64,000 nucleotides of DNA from assembly GCF_003086295.3 (NCBI RefSeq), contig NC_092048.1, forward strand, positions 71,094,841-71,158,840. Reading direction: 5' to 3'. Source of the stretch: Arachis hypogaea (Eukaryota > Streptophyta > Magnoliopsida > Fabales > Fabaceae). Positions 45,035 through 57,151 of this stretch are shown piece after piece. The translations under genes were made by a program, and so were the position numbers. The notes beneath the pieces were generated by a model. It had not been told where the DNA came from. It saw only the letters and a list, made by a program, of their open reading frames with translations, and did no database searches. Each line of letters starts with the position of its first letter. The stretch's first letter is position 1.

Positions 45035-46700
45035 TATGTATTGATACTTATACATGCATGAAACAATAAATTAATAATGCCAAGGTATGAATGCTAGCGT
45101 TAAAATAAATTAACGCTAAAGATAAGCAAATTGCATTACTAATTAATTAAACAAATAAAAGCATGCATGCATGAAACATTAAATCATTAATGCCAAGTGA
45201 ATGAATGCAATGAATTGGCAACGGCATGCATTTTCATTATTAATTCCACTAATGCCAATGGATTATTAAAGCTTGCATTTCACTATACATTTTATCAAGC
45301 TTTAACGTTAATGCATTACTAAGTAATAGAATAAAATAAGTGAAAGCATGCATGCATGGAATACATTAATTAAAGCAATGAAAGCATGCATAAAATTTCT
45401 TTAGTAATGCATCAGCGTTCATTAGAAAGGGAGTGCTCACCAAAGGCAACGTAGCGCTCAATTAAGGGATCGTTGGCACACCAGGCAAGTTGGGCAGCAA
45501 GCGTTCAAAGCTAGCCTTCATTAAAGGGAACGCTATATTAAGAAAAGAGAGCGCTACGTTCAAACATTTGAACATTTTCGGGCCTCCAACAAAAGAAAAG
45601 CAAGGCGCGGCACTCATAAAGGAAGTAGCCAAGGTTCTAAGAGGGAAACCAAAGCAAGCAAGGGAGTGCTACATTCACACACTTAACTGAGCGCAGCATT
45701 CAAAAAATGGGGACACCAAGGTTCGAAGAGGGGGGTACGCATTCAACACAAGGAGTAGCGCTCATTATTTGAGCGCAGCGCTCACTTATTGAGCGCTAGG
45801 AGCATGCTTGGCCAAAGGAAAATGAATGCTACGTTCACTAATCCAACGGAACGCTCCACTGGAAGGAGCCACCAAGCAACCCTGACCCATGCCACTTGAA
45901 CCAAGCCATCTGGATCTACTCTTCTTCAAATCTAAAGCAAGCAAAACCCAATTGACATCACTCAAAGGCATAAGGATCAGTAGATTAGGAATTTCATTTA
46001 ATTGTAATTTGTTTTCAAATTCAATTTCATTTTTATTTTGTGAAGCCTATAAAAAGGCATCTGTTTCATTTTCAAAAGAAGGCTGGCTCTAATAGAGAGT
46101 AGTAGGAGTAGGGTAGAATAGAGAGTTCTCTTGAAACACTTTAATTTTTTTTGCATTTTTGCAATTCAATTTTGCTTGTGTAAATTTTAGTTTCCGATCA
46201 TCTTCTTCTACAAGTTTCCCTTTCTTCAATTTCAAAATTCAATTTACATTGAGCTTGATTTTAATCTTCTGTTCTCATTGCTTTCTATTCCCATTGCTTC
46301 CAATTTAATTTCATGCAATTTAAATTTTCCTGTTCCTCTGCATTTTACATTTGATGTTTGCTGTGAGCTTGATTTACATTTCCTGCAAATTTACATTTTC
46401 TACAATTGCTCTAAGTTACTGATTTACTACTTTCCTTTAACTTTCCAACACCCAGCCCCCTTTACATTTCATGCAATTTACCTTTCTTGTCACTTAAGAT
46501 TCTGTCAATTTACATTCCTTGCTCTTTACGTTTCTGCCCATTTATTTTCTACAACTTTAAATTTCTTGTCATTTACATTTTGTTGCTTCAATTTTCACTC
46601 AAATCATCAATGTTAGCTTGACTAGACTAATCACTCACTAAAGTTGCATGATCCATCAATCCCTGTGGGATCGACCTCACTCTAAGTGAGTTATTACTAC
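45035..46700 (+). repeat. Main part of the LTR of element F
   Basis: Resumes after B's right duplication. 45035-45410 is AT-rich with repeated GCATGCATGCATGAAAC and TTAATGCCAA phrases. 45420-45850 holds AGCGCTC and AACGCT units, including the palindrome TGAGCGCAGCGCTCA near 45769. The TATA box is at 46048-46055, followed by pyrimidine-rich R-U5 with TTTACATTTC runs as in K. It ends with GTGGGATCGACC and the hairpin at 46676-46690. Confidence 0.75.
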
Positions 46701-46702
46701 TT

Positions 46703-47552
46703 GATGAGCAAGCATTCTGAGTTTGGCGAGGGAAAGGGAAGAATAAGAGGAAAAGGACAACAACAAGGAAGATGAACCACAAGGTAGTAATGCTCCTTTC
46801 ACCTCCTACTTACTTCAGCACTGTAAATTGCATGATTGTCTTTATCTTCTCTGTTTACATGTATGTATGAATAAGCATAGCCTGATTTTTTTATCTGTTG
46901 ATGCAAGTATTCAACAAAGAATGAGGTTATAGAGATAGTTGAACCTGAGACTACATATCTACAGAAGCCACTTGAGATGACAAAGGAACATGAACATTCA
47001 TAACCCTCACAAACTGCCCTGAACCAAAACGTCTCATCACTTGAATTCATGATTGAAAGATATGAAGAGGAGATGAAAAAATCTTGGGAAGATCAACAAA
47101 CCTCCTCCATGAAAGTGCTACTAAGTCAAATGTTGAGTGCAAAGAAAGAAGTGGAGGAACAAGGAAGTGAGGAAGATAATCAAGGAAGTTCATACTCAAG
47201 TGAAGCAGAGAAGTACATAGAGGAAGAGCTCATGGAACCACCAATTCAAAAGGCTCTGGATGAAGATAAAACTCCAATAATCACACAGTAACCAGGTCTT
47301 GAATCCAACGAAGTGAAGGCAACTAACAAGAGCACCAATCATACCCCTAATCCAGCAAGCAAGCTCAATCAAGCCATGTACAAAAGGAAGCTTGCTGAGA
47401 GGAGACTAAGAAAGGGGACAATAGCTGAATCTTCTCTCCTCTTGAGGACATTCCTCTTAACAAACTGGAAGAAGAGGAAGAAAGTAAGGGACGAATGTCA
47501 AGCTAATGACACTAAAAGAGCACTTGTTGGGAGGCAAGCCAATCTTAGGTAA
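46703..47552 (+). pseudogene. Internal coding remnant of F
   Basis: Directly after the LTR remnant a short ORF begins MSKHSEFGEGKGRIRGKGQ. Further on are 47049-47291 (MIERYEEEMKKSWEDQQTSS, acidic, helical) and 47313-47552 (KLAERRLRKG, TNWKKRKK), ending near the hairpin GTTGGGAGGCAAGCCAAT (47526-47543). The last two pieces are homologous to 55789-56148 of G. They look like the C-terminal end of a gag-like or third ORF, function unknown. Primer site, capsid and pol are missing, so F lost most of its interior. Confidence 0.55.
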
Positions 47553-47650
47553 CATTTCATTCCTTTGCTTTGTTTATTTTCTCTGTCTGCTTTGTTTAAA
47601 TTTCAATAAATTGGCATATGGTTACATTCTAAGTTTGGTGTTGCCCGGCA

Positions 47651-48423
47651 ACACCCTACAGACTGTTTATGTTCGTTAGAAACACGTCCCTGTCTCCGAG
47701 AGTTCCTTACAGAGAGCACTGGATCTTCCACATAGTCCAGAGGGATTGGATACATATCAAGAAGATTCTCTTAAGCGCCAGATGTATCAGTTCGACTGGG
47801 CCAGTGTCCTTGGAGTTATCGCCCAACCTGGCAGCACCTGGATCTATGGGCTGCATCGGTCAAAACCCAAGAGCATTTCCGCCTAGTCACTTACCTTGGA
47901 GGCTCACATGTGGGCACAGATTATGTCCCACTATCTCTTTTCGAGCACTCATGAGTCGACCTTCACAGCAGACATGGCTGTTCTTCTCTGGTGCATCCTG
48001 ACAGAGCAACCTCTTAACCTGTCCCGACATATCCAGCAGGCAATGCGACACGTACAGATTGCGGGTAACCTACCTTTTCCCGCCTTGGTCTCAGATCTAG
48101 TCTCTGCAACAGGTGTGTCCTCTCGGGCAGGAGACACGAAGGTCATGATCCCTAGGGCCAACCAGTATGTCCAAAATGGGAAGTACATCAGGCCACCAGT
48201 TCCCTCTGCGAGCCGGCCTGCCGGCCCATATTTGGACACTCCTCCTTCTTCCACTCCACCTTCATCCACACCACAAGCACCGTCCACCCATCAGATGTTC
48301 CTTCAGATCCTTGAGAGGTTCGACCGGCAAGACCGGCGGATGGAGCAATTGGAGCACCACAACAAGCACCGATACAACTACCTGAAGAAACTCATAGTTG
48401 GTACTCACCCACCTCCAGAATAG
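47651..48423 (+). pseudogene. Third ORF of A, 3' fragment
   Basis: Resumes A after F. Frame 1 reads TVYVR, a stop (47678-47680), then KHVPVSESSLQRALDLPHSP and MYQFDWASVLG. Another stop follows near 47884, then 47896-48423 with EAHMWAQIMSHYLFSSTHES, NLSRHIQQAMRHVQ, a Pro/Ser-rich linker and a basic helical end (LERFDRQDRRMEQLEHHNKH). Joined in order with 13255-13647 it gives the layout of the other third ORFs: basic start, globular middle, coiled-coil-like end. Relatives are annotated as putative plant transposon proteins; the role is unknown. Confidence 0.75.
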
Positions 48424-49984
48424 AAGAACACCCCGGACTCTCCTTCATCCAGAAGCATAGGAAGCCCGGGCGAACTAGACAGCGGAGGCGATGCTTTCAG
48501 CCCTACCTTGCTCCTTACTGATGGCACGGAGGACCATGCCAAGCCTTAAGTGTAGGGAGGTCAGTCCTTGACTTTCGGAGGTAATTTCTCTCTCTTAACA
48601 CCAACATTTTAGTTTTTTTTTCTTTTGTTAGATAGGATAGATTGCATGATAATAATTGTTTCCATGTATGTTCTGCTTGGTTGAAATAATAAGTTTCCTT
48701 TCAAGACCCTATTTTATGATATTTCACTAATTTAAATGAAAACTTGTGTTAAACTCGTTTGAAGATTGTAAATTGGAACATGATTCATAGCTAAGAACAC
48801 ACAACCTGTGAGATTTGAGCTTAATTATATGGTTACATTATTTAACTATAATATTTTTTCTTGTGTGTTTTCTTCCCTATGATTGCAATCTTTGCTTTGT
48901 TCCATTCTATATGTCCATTGTTTAGTGTATTTGCATGCATGCATATGATTGAGGCCATCATTTGTTATTAGCTCACTTATCCCAAATAGCCTACCATTTC
49001 AATTACCTTTGTTTGCCATTTTGAGCCTTTTAATCCCCATTTGTTCTTTATATTACCACGTCACTAGCCTTAAGCGGAAAAATAATTAATTACCTGGTTT
49101 GAATATTTGGTTAGCTTAAGATAGTGTGTTAACTAAGTGTGAGGAATTATGGGAAACTTGGATTAATGGGAATGTGTTGTGTTTTTGATTGATTTGAATA
49201 TTGGGAATTTGGGTGCCTACTCATGTGAAACCAGAAAAACCATATGCATTAAAATGTTATATTTGCTTTCATGTTAAAAAATATTTTATTACAGTATAAA
49301 TAAATAAATAAATAGGGAACAAAATTGCCCCAATGTTAAGTTTAATAAAAGATCAATGCATATGTGGTGAAATTAAAGAAAAATTTGATACATGAGCGTG
49401 TGAGGCAAAAGTGGGAAATATGGATAGCTGGGCATGATTTATGAATTACATAGAGTGTGTGTGTGTGTGTGTTAGGTGAGAGCTTAGGTTAGTCAAAGAT
49501 TCATATTATAGCTCACTTGGCCATACATATATTCTCACCCTTACCTTAGCCCCATTACAACCTTGAAAAGACCTCATGATGTTTGCATTTGTGCATTAAA
49601 TATTTGTTGATTAGTTAGATGAAGAACAAAGTTTTGGAAAGCATGACTAGAAAAGAGTAGAGTGGATTAACCCTAGATACTTGAGAGATTAGAGTGCATA
49701 TACACTACCAGTGAGAGTTCAATGCTTGATTCTGTGTTCCCTGCTTTCATGAACTATCTTCTTACAAGTTTACCTGTCTTTACTGTATGATTTAAATTAC
49801 TGGAATCTTATTTATATTTGTCTTAGAAAACTTGTTTATTTTCAACTAAGTAGATAGAAACATCTTAGCATATAGTTGCATTGATATATAGGTTGTATTT
49901 CATCAGTCCTACTTTCCCCCATTCATTCTTTCTATCTCCTTGATCTTAGCATGAGGACATGCTAATGTTTAAGTGTGGGGAGAT
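48424..49984 (+). other. 3' untranslated region and polypurine tract of A
   Basis: No gene. It contains AAGTGTAGGGAGGTC at about 48548 (a polypurine-like phrase), a (GT)9 microsatellite at 49455-49472 and AAATAAATAAATAAATAG near 49300. The polypurine tract AAGTGTGGGGAGA (49971-49983) directly abuts the 3' LTR and is clearly purine-rich, unlike the tract position in B, C and E. Confidence 0.75.
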
Positions 49985-51399
49985 TGATAAACCATTATTT
50001 TATGGTTTATCTTATGCTCAATTGAGTGGTTTTTATCAAGTCTTTACACACTTATTCATATGATTTGCATGATTTTACAATTCCTTCCCAATTTTGTTCT
50101 ATGGTTGAAAACTTGCTTCCTAAGCATTTAAATTGTGTATTTAATTCCCCTTTATACTATTCGATGCCGTGATCTGTGTGTTCAGTGTTTTCAGGCTTTA
50201 AAGGGCAGGAATGGCTTAGAGGATGGAGATGAAACTTGCAAAAATAGAAGGAGCACAAGAAATAAAGGAGACAACCAGCGAGCATCGACGCGCATGCGTG
50301 ACCTGGAGATTTTTATAGCGACGCGTGCGCGTACCTGACGCGTACGCATGAGAAGCGATTTGCACAGCGACCCGTGCGCGTACCTGACGCGTACGCGTGA
50401 CACGCGAAGAAGTCCATCGATGCGTACACGTGACTGACGCGTACGCGTGATGTGTGTGACAGGGAACAAACAGAGACTCAACACACATTCTCATTCGCAT
50501 AGTTTTTAGTTTTTAGTAGGAATCTTGGAGAGAAAATACTTCTTCCTCTAGGGTTCTTCACATTCATAGATTTCTAGTTTATGCTTTTGATTTGGATATT
50601 GAGAAGAGTTACTACCTCCGTTGAAGTTTCCATTATTCTAGTTTGTTTCCTTATTCCTTTACTCTTTTAATTACTTATTAACCCTGTTCAGATACATATG
50701 TTTATGGTTTTGGGATTTATTAATGCAAAAAACTTTTTTACCTTTAATTAATTTTCAGTTTTTATTTAATTTATCATGTCTTCTTATTCCCTTTATATGC
50801 CTGTGAACGTTGTATTCATGTCAATGGAGTAGACTCCTAACTTGACATGGGAGTTGATTAAAAGGAGACCCTTGAGTTGGAATACTCAAGTGTTGATTGT
50901 AACTGGAAATTGTTGGCCAATTCTCTAGTCACTAACACTAATCCTTCCATAAGGAGAGGATTCAGAGTTGTGAATAAGAGTTAGCTCAATTACTTGACTT
51001 TCCTTTATTCGGTAAGGGTTAACTAAGTAAAAATAACATCTCTTACTATCATACTTGAGAAAATCCAACAAGGATAGAACTTCCAATTAATCTTCTCCCA
51101 GTCAAGGCTTTTATTTTAATTATATAAATTCTCTTGTTAATTTTCATTGCTTTAATTAATTATTATTTTAATTTCCCATTTTCCAACTCTAAAAATTCTC
51201 AGAAAATTCCTGACTAATAAAATAGCACTCTTTTGTCAACTCGTTGGGAGACGACCTGGGATCTCTACTCCCAGTATTTTAATTCTCAATTTGTGACAAA
51301 TCTTTCTAAATTGATAAGTGGAATTTTAGTCGGTTAAGAACTGTACTCGCAACGCTGTTCTTTTTATAAATTCTTAATCGGCAATTTTCTGCCACGTCA
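49985..51399 (+). repeat. 3' LTR of A
   Basis: 1415 bp, TGATAAACC to CCACGTCA, followed by AGCAC (51400-51404). ACGCGT array at 50285-50455. It lacks about 85 bp after the array relative to the 5' copy and has about 37 extra bp near 51140-51180. Confidence 0.94.
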
Positions 51400-51404
51400 A
51401 GCAC

Positions 51405-52189
51405 TTCTTAGTTTTATTTTATTTTCTTCCTGTAATTTTTATTTACAAATAATATCTTTTAGGTCTACCATTTATTATTAGGTTAGTATTTAAAGGTAAA
51501 GATCAATTAGATTTAGGATCTTCTTCCTTCCATAATTTTCAGAACCTTGTTTTCTTTGTAAGTCGTGAGCAACTAAACTTCCTGGTTAAGGTTAGGAGCT
51601 TTGTTTATTTCTATGGATTAAGATTATTATTCTTCTATTTTAATTCATGTTTGATTCAATTCTAATGTGTTGTTTTCATTCTTAATCTTATGAATTGGGT
51701 GGAACGAGATTATGACCCTTTTCTACACGAGTTCTTGTGATTCAAGAGAGAGTTATCTCACTTGAACTACAGTTTGAAAACACTCCTCCTTAATTGCTAA
51801 TTACATGAACTAATCAGGATATGTGACATTTATTCCTGTTAGCTTTGGGTAATTAGTGTTTTTGTTGTATTAAACTGCTTCTCTGAACTTCACCATCTGA
51901 TCTGAATTGAGTGACCACGAGACTGGCATTTGATGAGGATTCGAGGAGATTAAATCACTAAGAGATTAGGGTTTAATCACTTATGGTTTGCTATAGAATG
52001 AATCACTCATTATTAAAATAGTTGGTAAGACGTTTTAATCCAGAAAAGTAAACATCTCCGAGACCTTAACTGTTTTCTCATTATTGTTTTACACAAACCT
52101 TTATTTTCTTGTTTATTTGTTTATGCATTTACAACAACACAACTCTTTTTACTATTTGCCTGACTAAGTCTAATGATTCACTCGAAAAC
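51405..52189 (+). repeat. Remainder of the LTR of element H
   Basis: AT-rich, pyrimidine-biased sequence that continues 4166-4511 once A is removed. It includes an ATTTAAAGGTAAAG block near 51490 that may hold a weak TATA-like signal. No coding sequence is present. The right edge is approximate; G's LTR probably starts at 52190. Confidence 0.5.
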
Positions 52190-54128
52190 TGTCCCTCAAC
52201 AATTTTCTACCGGCAAATGCATTGGATTGTCGTCAAGTAAAAACTCCCTGTAGAGTGAGGTCGAATCCCACAGGGATTGGTTGGTTGATCAATGTTTATT
52301 GGAGAATTGTTCTAGTTGAGTGAAATCAGAATTGAATTGGGATTGTAGAAAGTAAAATTGGCGGGAAACTTAAATTGCAAGTAATTAAAGTGCATAAGCT
52401 TAAATTGCAAGAAATTAAAAGGGAATGGGGACTTAGCATGAAATTAAAGAAGCAGAATATAGACAGAATGGGTAAATCATAGATGGGAAAGCTCATTGGG
52501 GTTAGGAGATGTGATAATTCTCCGGATCAAGTTCATTTTCATCTCTTCCTTAATTAATGCATTCATTGATCTCCTTGGCAATCTTAGGTGATTAGATCAC
52601 AATTCCTTGGGGAACTAATCTCTCTAAGCATGAACAATTGCCCAATTCCTTGATTTAAGTGCTCATGGGAAGAGATAAAGTTTGGTCACTGATTATACCA
52701 CACAAATTCATAGATCAAAGTATTGGTAGGATTACATGTCACTATATCCATCCAAGCCCCAATCTAATCCAATGTGAGAAAGAATTTCTAGCATGATCTC
52801 CTCATTCCTCTTCCAAGGTTTAGAGGAGATCCAATTATGAATTGCTTCTTTCCCAAGACAACTAACTAATTGGATGAGGAACGAAAGCTTTCTAGCAAAA
52901 TCAAGAGAAAAGAAAGAAAGAAAAAGAAGAATGAAAACTAATATTGATCCATTGAATTACACAGAGCTCCCTAACCCAATGAAAAGGGTTTAGTTGTTCA
53001 TAGCTCTAAAAATTACAGAGAAAGAAGAGTGCAGAAAATAGAAACAAAAAAATGCAGAAAAATGAAATCAAGAAATTAAACTCCCCGAGCCCCCCTCAGG
53101 GCCTCCCGAGAGCTTCTCAATCTTCAACAATTCTTCTATTTATACCATATTCAATTGGATCTGGTACTTGGATGTGGGCCTTGACCTTGATTGACGCAAT
53201 GAGGAATCACTCTAGCTGACGTTGACCTTGGCTAAAAACATTCATAACTTGCAGGGTGCCATTTTATAACTGAAATTGGCCTTAACGTTGGTGGTAATGT
53301 TTGTATGAAAACGTTGAGCCCAAACATTGCATGACAGATGAATTCTGGTTGCTGCTAGCAACATTTGATTCAATGTTGGTGCACCAAAGTTTTCTCCTCC
53401 GCGCGTGCGCACACCATGCTTATGCGTGCAATGCCATTTTTCCATTCCACGCGTACGCGTTATAGACACGTGCGCATCGATTTCGGTTTCCTAACTCCAA
53501 ATTTTGGGCTTCTCATCGTGGACGTTGGAGGCAGTGTTTGAGGCAACGTTGGACCTCCAACGTTCATTTGGTGACGCGTACACGTGATCCACGCGTATGC
53601 GTGGATGGTCAATTTTGCCATTCCATGCGTGCACGTGACTCCGCATGCGCGTGGATATAGAAATTTTCTTCTTTCACACGTACGCGTTGCCCAAAAATCC
53701 TTTAGCTCTAGAATTGAACATTTTCAATGACGTTGGAGGTAACGTTGGTTCATCAACGTTCCCTCCAACGTTGGCACCCATGTTTTCTTCTTCCAGAATG
53801 TTGCCTTCAACGTTGATAGGCCAACGTTGGCTCCAACATTGGTCTCTCCTTCTCTTCTTCCTTGCTTTTTTCTGCTTCTTTCTTCCTATCATCAACCAAA
53901 CAAACTCATCAAAGCCTTGGCATAATCACAAGATTTTGTAGCTTTCATAATACCAATCAATTCTTGCATAAATCTCATGAAAATGCATAAAATTAGTAAT
54001 GTTTGATTGAATCAAGACAACCATAAATTTCTCATCCAAACACTTACTTATTGCCTAAGAATGCATGAAACCCAAGTAAAAACTAATGAAAAAGGCTTTT
54101 GAAACTAGCCTAAGATGACTTGTCATCA
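52190..54128 (-). repeat. 3' LTR of element G
   Basis: In minus orientation it starts TGATGACAAGTCATC at 54128, itself an inverted repeat. U3 has CCAACGTTGG-type units (53520-53840) mixed with ACGCGTACGCGT (53400-53690). The TATA box (plus TATTTATA) is at 53137-53144. R-U5 is homologous to J (3640-3870 in J), and the end phrase GTGGGATTCGACC is at about 52260-52275. The left edge TGTCCC at 52190 is chosen because it gives a terminal CA in element orientation. Confidence 0.65.
53400..53845 (-). repeat. AACGTT and ACGCGT palindromes in U3 of G
   Basis: CCAACGTTGG and AACGTTGG units recur, for example ACGTT at 53730, 53742, 53756, 53768, 53810 and 53824, with steps of 12-14 bp inside clusters. 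ACGCGTACGCGT-like units lie between 53400 and 53690. Two palindrome types in one U3 suggest mosaic origin. Confidence 0.75.
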
Positions 54129-56849
54129 CAACACCAAACTTAAATCTTGCTTGTCCCCAAGCAAGCAGTAAAGCATAAGGAAAATGAATGAAAACAGAGG
54201 GAAGTATAAGCTCTTTATTGGCAGACACTGCATGCTGGTTAATGGGGTTTTCATGCATGGTGTCTTAATGATTTTTATTTTGTGGCTGAGGTATAACATT
54301 CCCCTGGATCCTTGCTTGGATTACACAAAAAATGAGACTTGTTATTGCTTGGTCCTTTGTTTTTCTTGCCCTTCTTCTTTTGTTTAAGACTTATTGCTTA
54401 GCTGGGGCTTAATGCTATGTGGTAAGGCAGCTTTTTAGAGTAAGCTTTTAGCTAGCATTCCCGCCCCAGTTAGTTTAAGATGCTAGGTGTTGAAACACCC
54501 CTATGGGCTTACTTGCTCAAGCCTCTCCTTAGCACACACGCATCACAGGGATTTAGCTTGTTTTGTTCTTTGGAACTTGATGCCCAGCACCTCTTTGGGT
54601 CACTAAATGTTTTGTCTCAAAGTAGCTCTTGATGGTGGAATTTCAGTTGGCAATCCCGAGTTAGTTAAGCCAAGTTGCCGGGTGTTGAAGCACCCCTTAG
54701 AACCTAGTTATCCAAGTTATCTTTGTACAAGAACATCACAGGCATATATCCAAATCTCAAGCCATTGGTGCCCAGCCTTGTTTATTCCTTTTTGTTTCTT
54801 TTTTTTTTGTATTTTCTTTCTTTTATTATGGACCTCTTTCATTTGTCAAGTCTCATGAAATGTAACTCAAGTTCATATCACAAAGTCATGCCAACCTCTA
54901 ACCTTATTCATAAATCAACTAATGAACCAGCACATACCACCACATAACCTTATTCTGTCTCATATTAAACCAGGCTTTTACTCTTTCTCTATTTCACAGT
55001 AATTTTTCTTTTATCCAAGCATGAAGAACAAAGCATATAATTCAAGCAAGATGAAAGTAAATTAAGCACTTAGACTAGCAAGCCACAACAGCATGAAAAT
55101 AGACAGTAAATAAATCTAATAGGACACTAATCAAGAGGGGACATTTGCACTTTCAATTAGCATATTTAAGCTAAAGTCATTCAGAGAACAATAAAACCTC
55201 TTGGAGTCCATTTGTTTCCTCTGTGTCATCATCATTGTTGGATTCCACATCCTTCCTTTGTTCATCCATATGATGATGTATCTTTCCTTCCAAGAGATTG
55301 AATGACTTCCTACAAGAGATATTGAAAGTTGCTTGTTCCCCAAGCACTTGAGAAACAGTTAGCATGCATGTATGCTTGTGATTCTCTGAACCTAAGTTGG
55401 TGTGGGAACATCAAACTTAGTTCCTTGCCTACTTCTATATACATCAGAGTAAATACATGCATGAAACATCAAGTACTTTTATTGAGAAAGTAAACTATGA
55501 ACTAGATAACAAACCAGGAACTAGAAAACAAACAACTGTTGAGTAGTTTCTCTGATTGTTTGGAGTTGATAACTAGTTATGCTGAGGGTGCAATGTGTTC
55601 TTAATGAAATCTGTGGTGGAACACCAAACATAGAATTACACATTCACCCTTAAATCTCATTGGTGTGCAACACCAAACATAGCTCCTTGCAATGCAGAGA
55701 ATCCTACTAGACTTTCTTATTGAAACAGTAAGGAAAAGAAAACTACCTCTAGTTGGGTTGCCTCCCAACAAGCACTCTTTTATTATCATTAGCTTGACAT
55801 TTTGTTCATGAATTTCTTCCTCTTTTTCCATTTTGTTAAGAGGAATGACCTCATGTGGAAAGAGGGACTAGTTAATGCCCCTTGCTTTGAGTGACTCCTT
55901 CCAGCAAACTTTGTGTTGTGATTGGCTTGTGTGAATTTGCTTATTAGATCAGCAGTTGGATTGTTCTTTGACCTTCTCCTCTTCATGGATATGGTTCTTT
56001 GTTTTTCGGTTACAATCCTCCTTTTTGTGCTTATTTCTACTGCCTTCACATCTTTAATCTCAGCATTTGGATCTTCTTGGATAGTTGGAGCATCCTCTTC
56101 ACCAAGAGCTTCTTGAATTTGTGGTTCAATGAACTCATCTTTATGCAACTCTCTGTTTCATTGGAGTGTGGACTCCCTTGGTTGGCTTCCTCCCTTTCTT
56201 CTGCATGATGTTACATTGAGTCTTTTGAGAGTGAGTTTGCATGTTCCATTGTCACCCCTAGTAGCCTCTATGGGTATGGAGCCTTAGGCTTGTATACTCT
56301 CACAACCTCTTCCTTCTTCATAGGAATCTCACTTGGTATGGAGGTCTCTTTTTCTTGTTCTTCTGATTCCTTCCTTGTACTCACCATTTGGTCCTCATCC
56401 TCCTTGCTAAGATCTCCTTCACTCCCTAAGCTGATGACATTGGATTCCTTCCCTAGCCAAGGAAATAGATCATTACTTCTCCAACAAAGGGTTGTACTAA
56501 TTGTCTCATCTTTTCTTCATGCTCCCTTTTTGCTATTTTCTCCTCTTCGTTTATCTTTATCATTTTTTCAAGGAGGAGTTCTATCCTAGCAAGTTGATCT
56601 TCTTTCTTCTTTCTTTCGAGTTCTTCAAGCATAAGTTCCGTCCTAGCAAATATATCTACAGGAGATTGTGATGGTTGGTAATTGGCTTGTGAATGGAGTT
56701 GGTTGTTTTGTGGTTGTGTGTTCTGAAAGTGGTATGCCTCTTGTGGGTAATGGAATGAGTTTTGTAGACTGTGAAAAGAATTTTTTGTGTAGTGGAATGA
56801 ATTTTGTGAATGGTGGAATGAATTATATGAATTTGGGAATGCGCTGAAG
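54129..56849 (-). mobile_element. Element G internal 3' region, gag-like remnant
   Basis: Next to the LTR is CAACACCAAACTTAAATC (element strand GATTTAAGTTTGGTGTTG). Further copies of ACACCAAACATAG lie at 55622 and 55670, and the hairpin GTTGGG-AGGCAA-CCCAAC is at 55752-55769. A coding remnant (55789-56148) homologous to F's 47049-47552 ends in TKWKKRKK. At 56453-56849 a frame has five heptapeptide units (NSFHHSQ, NSFHYTK, NSFHSLQ, NSFHYPQ, EAYHFQ), then a charged coiled-coil-like region with LEELERKKKEDQLARIELLL. This looks like a gag C-terminus, but I cannot name it. The 5' part of G is cut by I at 56850. Confidence 0.55.
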
Positions 56850-57151
56850 TGATAAATCACTATTTTATGGTTTATTTTGTGCTAATTTGAGTGGTTTTTA
56901 TCAAGTCTTTGCACACTTATTCATACTTTTTGCATGATTTTACAATTCCTTACCAGATTTTGTTCTGTGATTGAAAACTTGCTTCCTAAGCCTTTAAATT
57001 GTGTACTTTAATGTCCTATCATACCATTCGTTGCCGTGATCTATGCGTTAAGTATTTTCAGGCTTTATAGGGCAAGAATGACTTAGAAGATGGAAAGGAA
57101 GCTTGCAAAAAAGGAAGGAACACAAGAAATAAAGGAGACAACCAGTGAGCA
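56850..57151 (+). mobile_element. Element I: start of an A-like LTR
   Basis: TGATAAATCACTATTTTATG matches the start of LTR A, and the homology continues for 300 bp to GGAGACAACCAGTGAGCA, where D interrupts. Divergence from A is clearly higher than between A's own LTRs, so it is another member of that family. The rest lies beyond the window. Left flank TGAAG (56845-56849) would be its target duplication. Confidence 0.75.

Larger units (their letters stand above)
13648..47650 (+). mobile_element. Element F: degraded LTR element inside A, itself hit by E and B
   Basis: F interrupts A's third ORF, leaving VEFYSNFHSPTND on the left and a TVYVR..KHVPVSE frame on the right. It starts TGTCATCATGTCATG at 13648. 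Its LTR comprises 13648-13879, 35006-35130 and 45035 to about 46700. The LTR carries GAGCGCTC-type palindromes (45740-45800), TATA box TATAAAAA at 46048-46055 and the U5 hairpin CTCACT-CTA-AGTGAG at 46676-46690. An internal piece (46703-47552) and a pre-LTR phrase AAGTTTGGTGTTG (to 47643) follow. No primer site and no 3' LTR are seen, so it has lost both. Left flank TGACA and right CAACA match only 3 of 5. Its own length is about 3 kb. Confidence 0.7.
4512..51399 (+). mobile_element. Element A: Ty3/Gypsy LTR retrotransposon, split by nested insertions
   Basis: Both LTRs begin TGATAAACCATTATTTTATG and end CCACGTCA: 4512-5999 and 49985-51399. The 5-bp duplication AGCAC lies at 4507-4511 and 51400-51404. 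Its own sequence is about 12.9 kb once the F/E/C/B insertions (13648 to about 47650) are removed. Order: LTR, tRNA-Asp primer site, gag, protease, RT, RNase H, integrase, palindrome array, third ORF (split), polypurine tract, LTR. This places it among non-chromovirus Ty3/Gypsy elements with an extra downstream ORF (Athila/Tat type). By hand count the LTRs differ by about 5 percent plus several indels. It cannot encode working proteins. Confidence 0.93.

Noticed and set aside
46780..46920. Possible intron in F between a GTAGTA site near 46783 and a CAAG site near 46910
   Set aside because: The flanking frames are too decayed to show that splicing would join real coding sequence.
45490..48001. 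Host gene candidates among short ORFs between B and the end of A
   Set aside because: All fall in LTR F, its remnant, or the third ORF of A. None shows an independent gene structure.
48546..48562. Second polypurine tract in A (AAGTGTAGGGAGG)
   Set aside because: Similar to the tract at the 3' LTR, but no LTR or other evidence of priming lies next to it.
49455..49472. (GT)9 microsatellite
   Set aside because: An ordinary simple repeat in the 3' region of A; usable as a marker but not a biological system.
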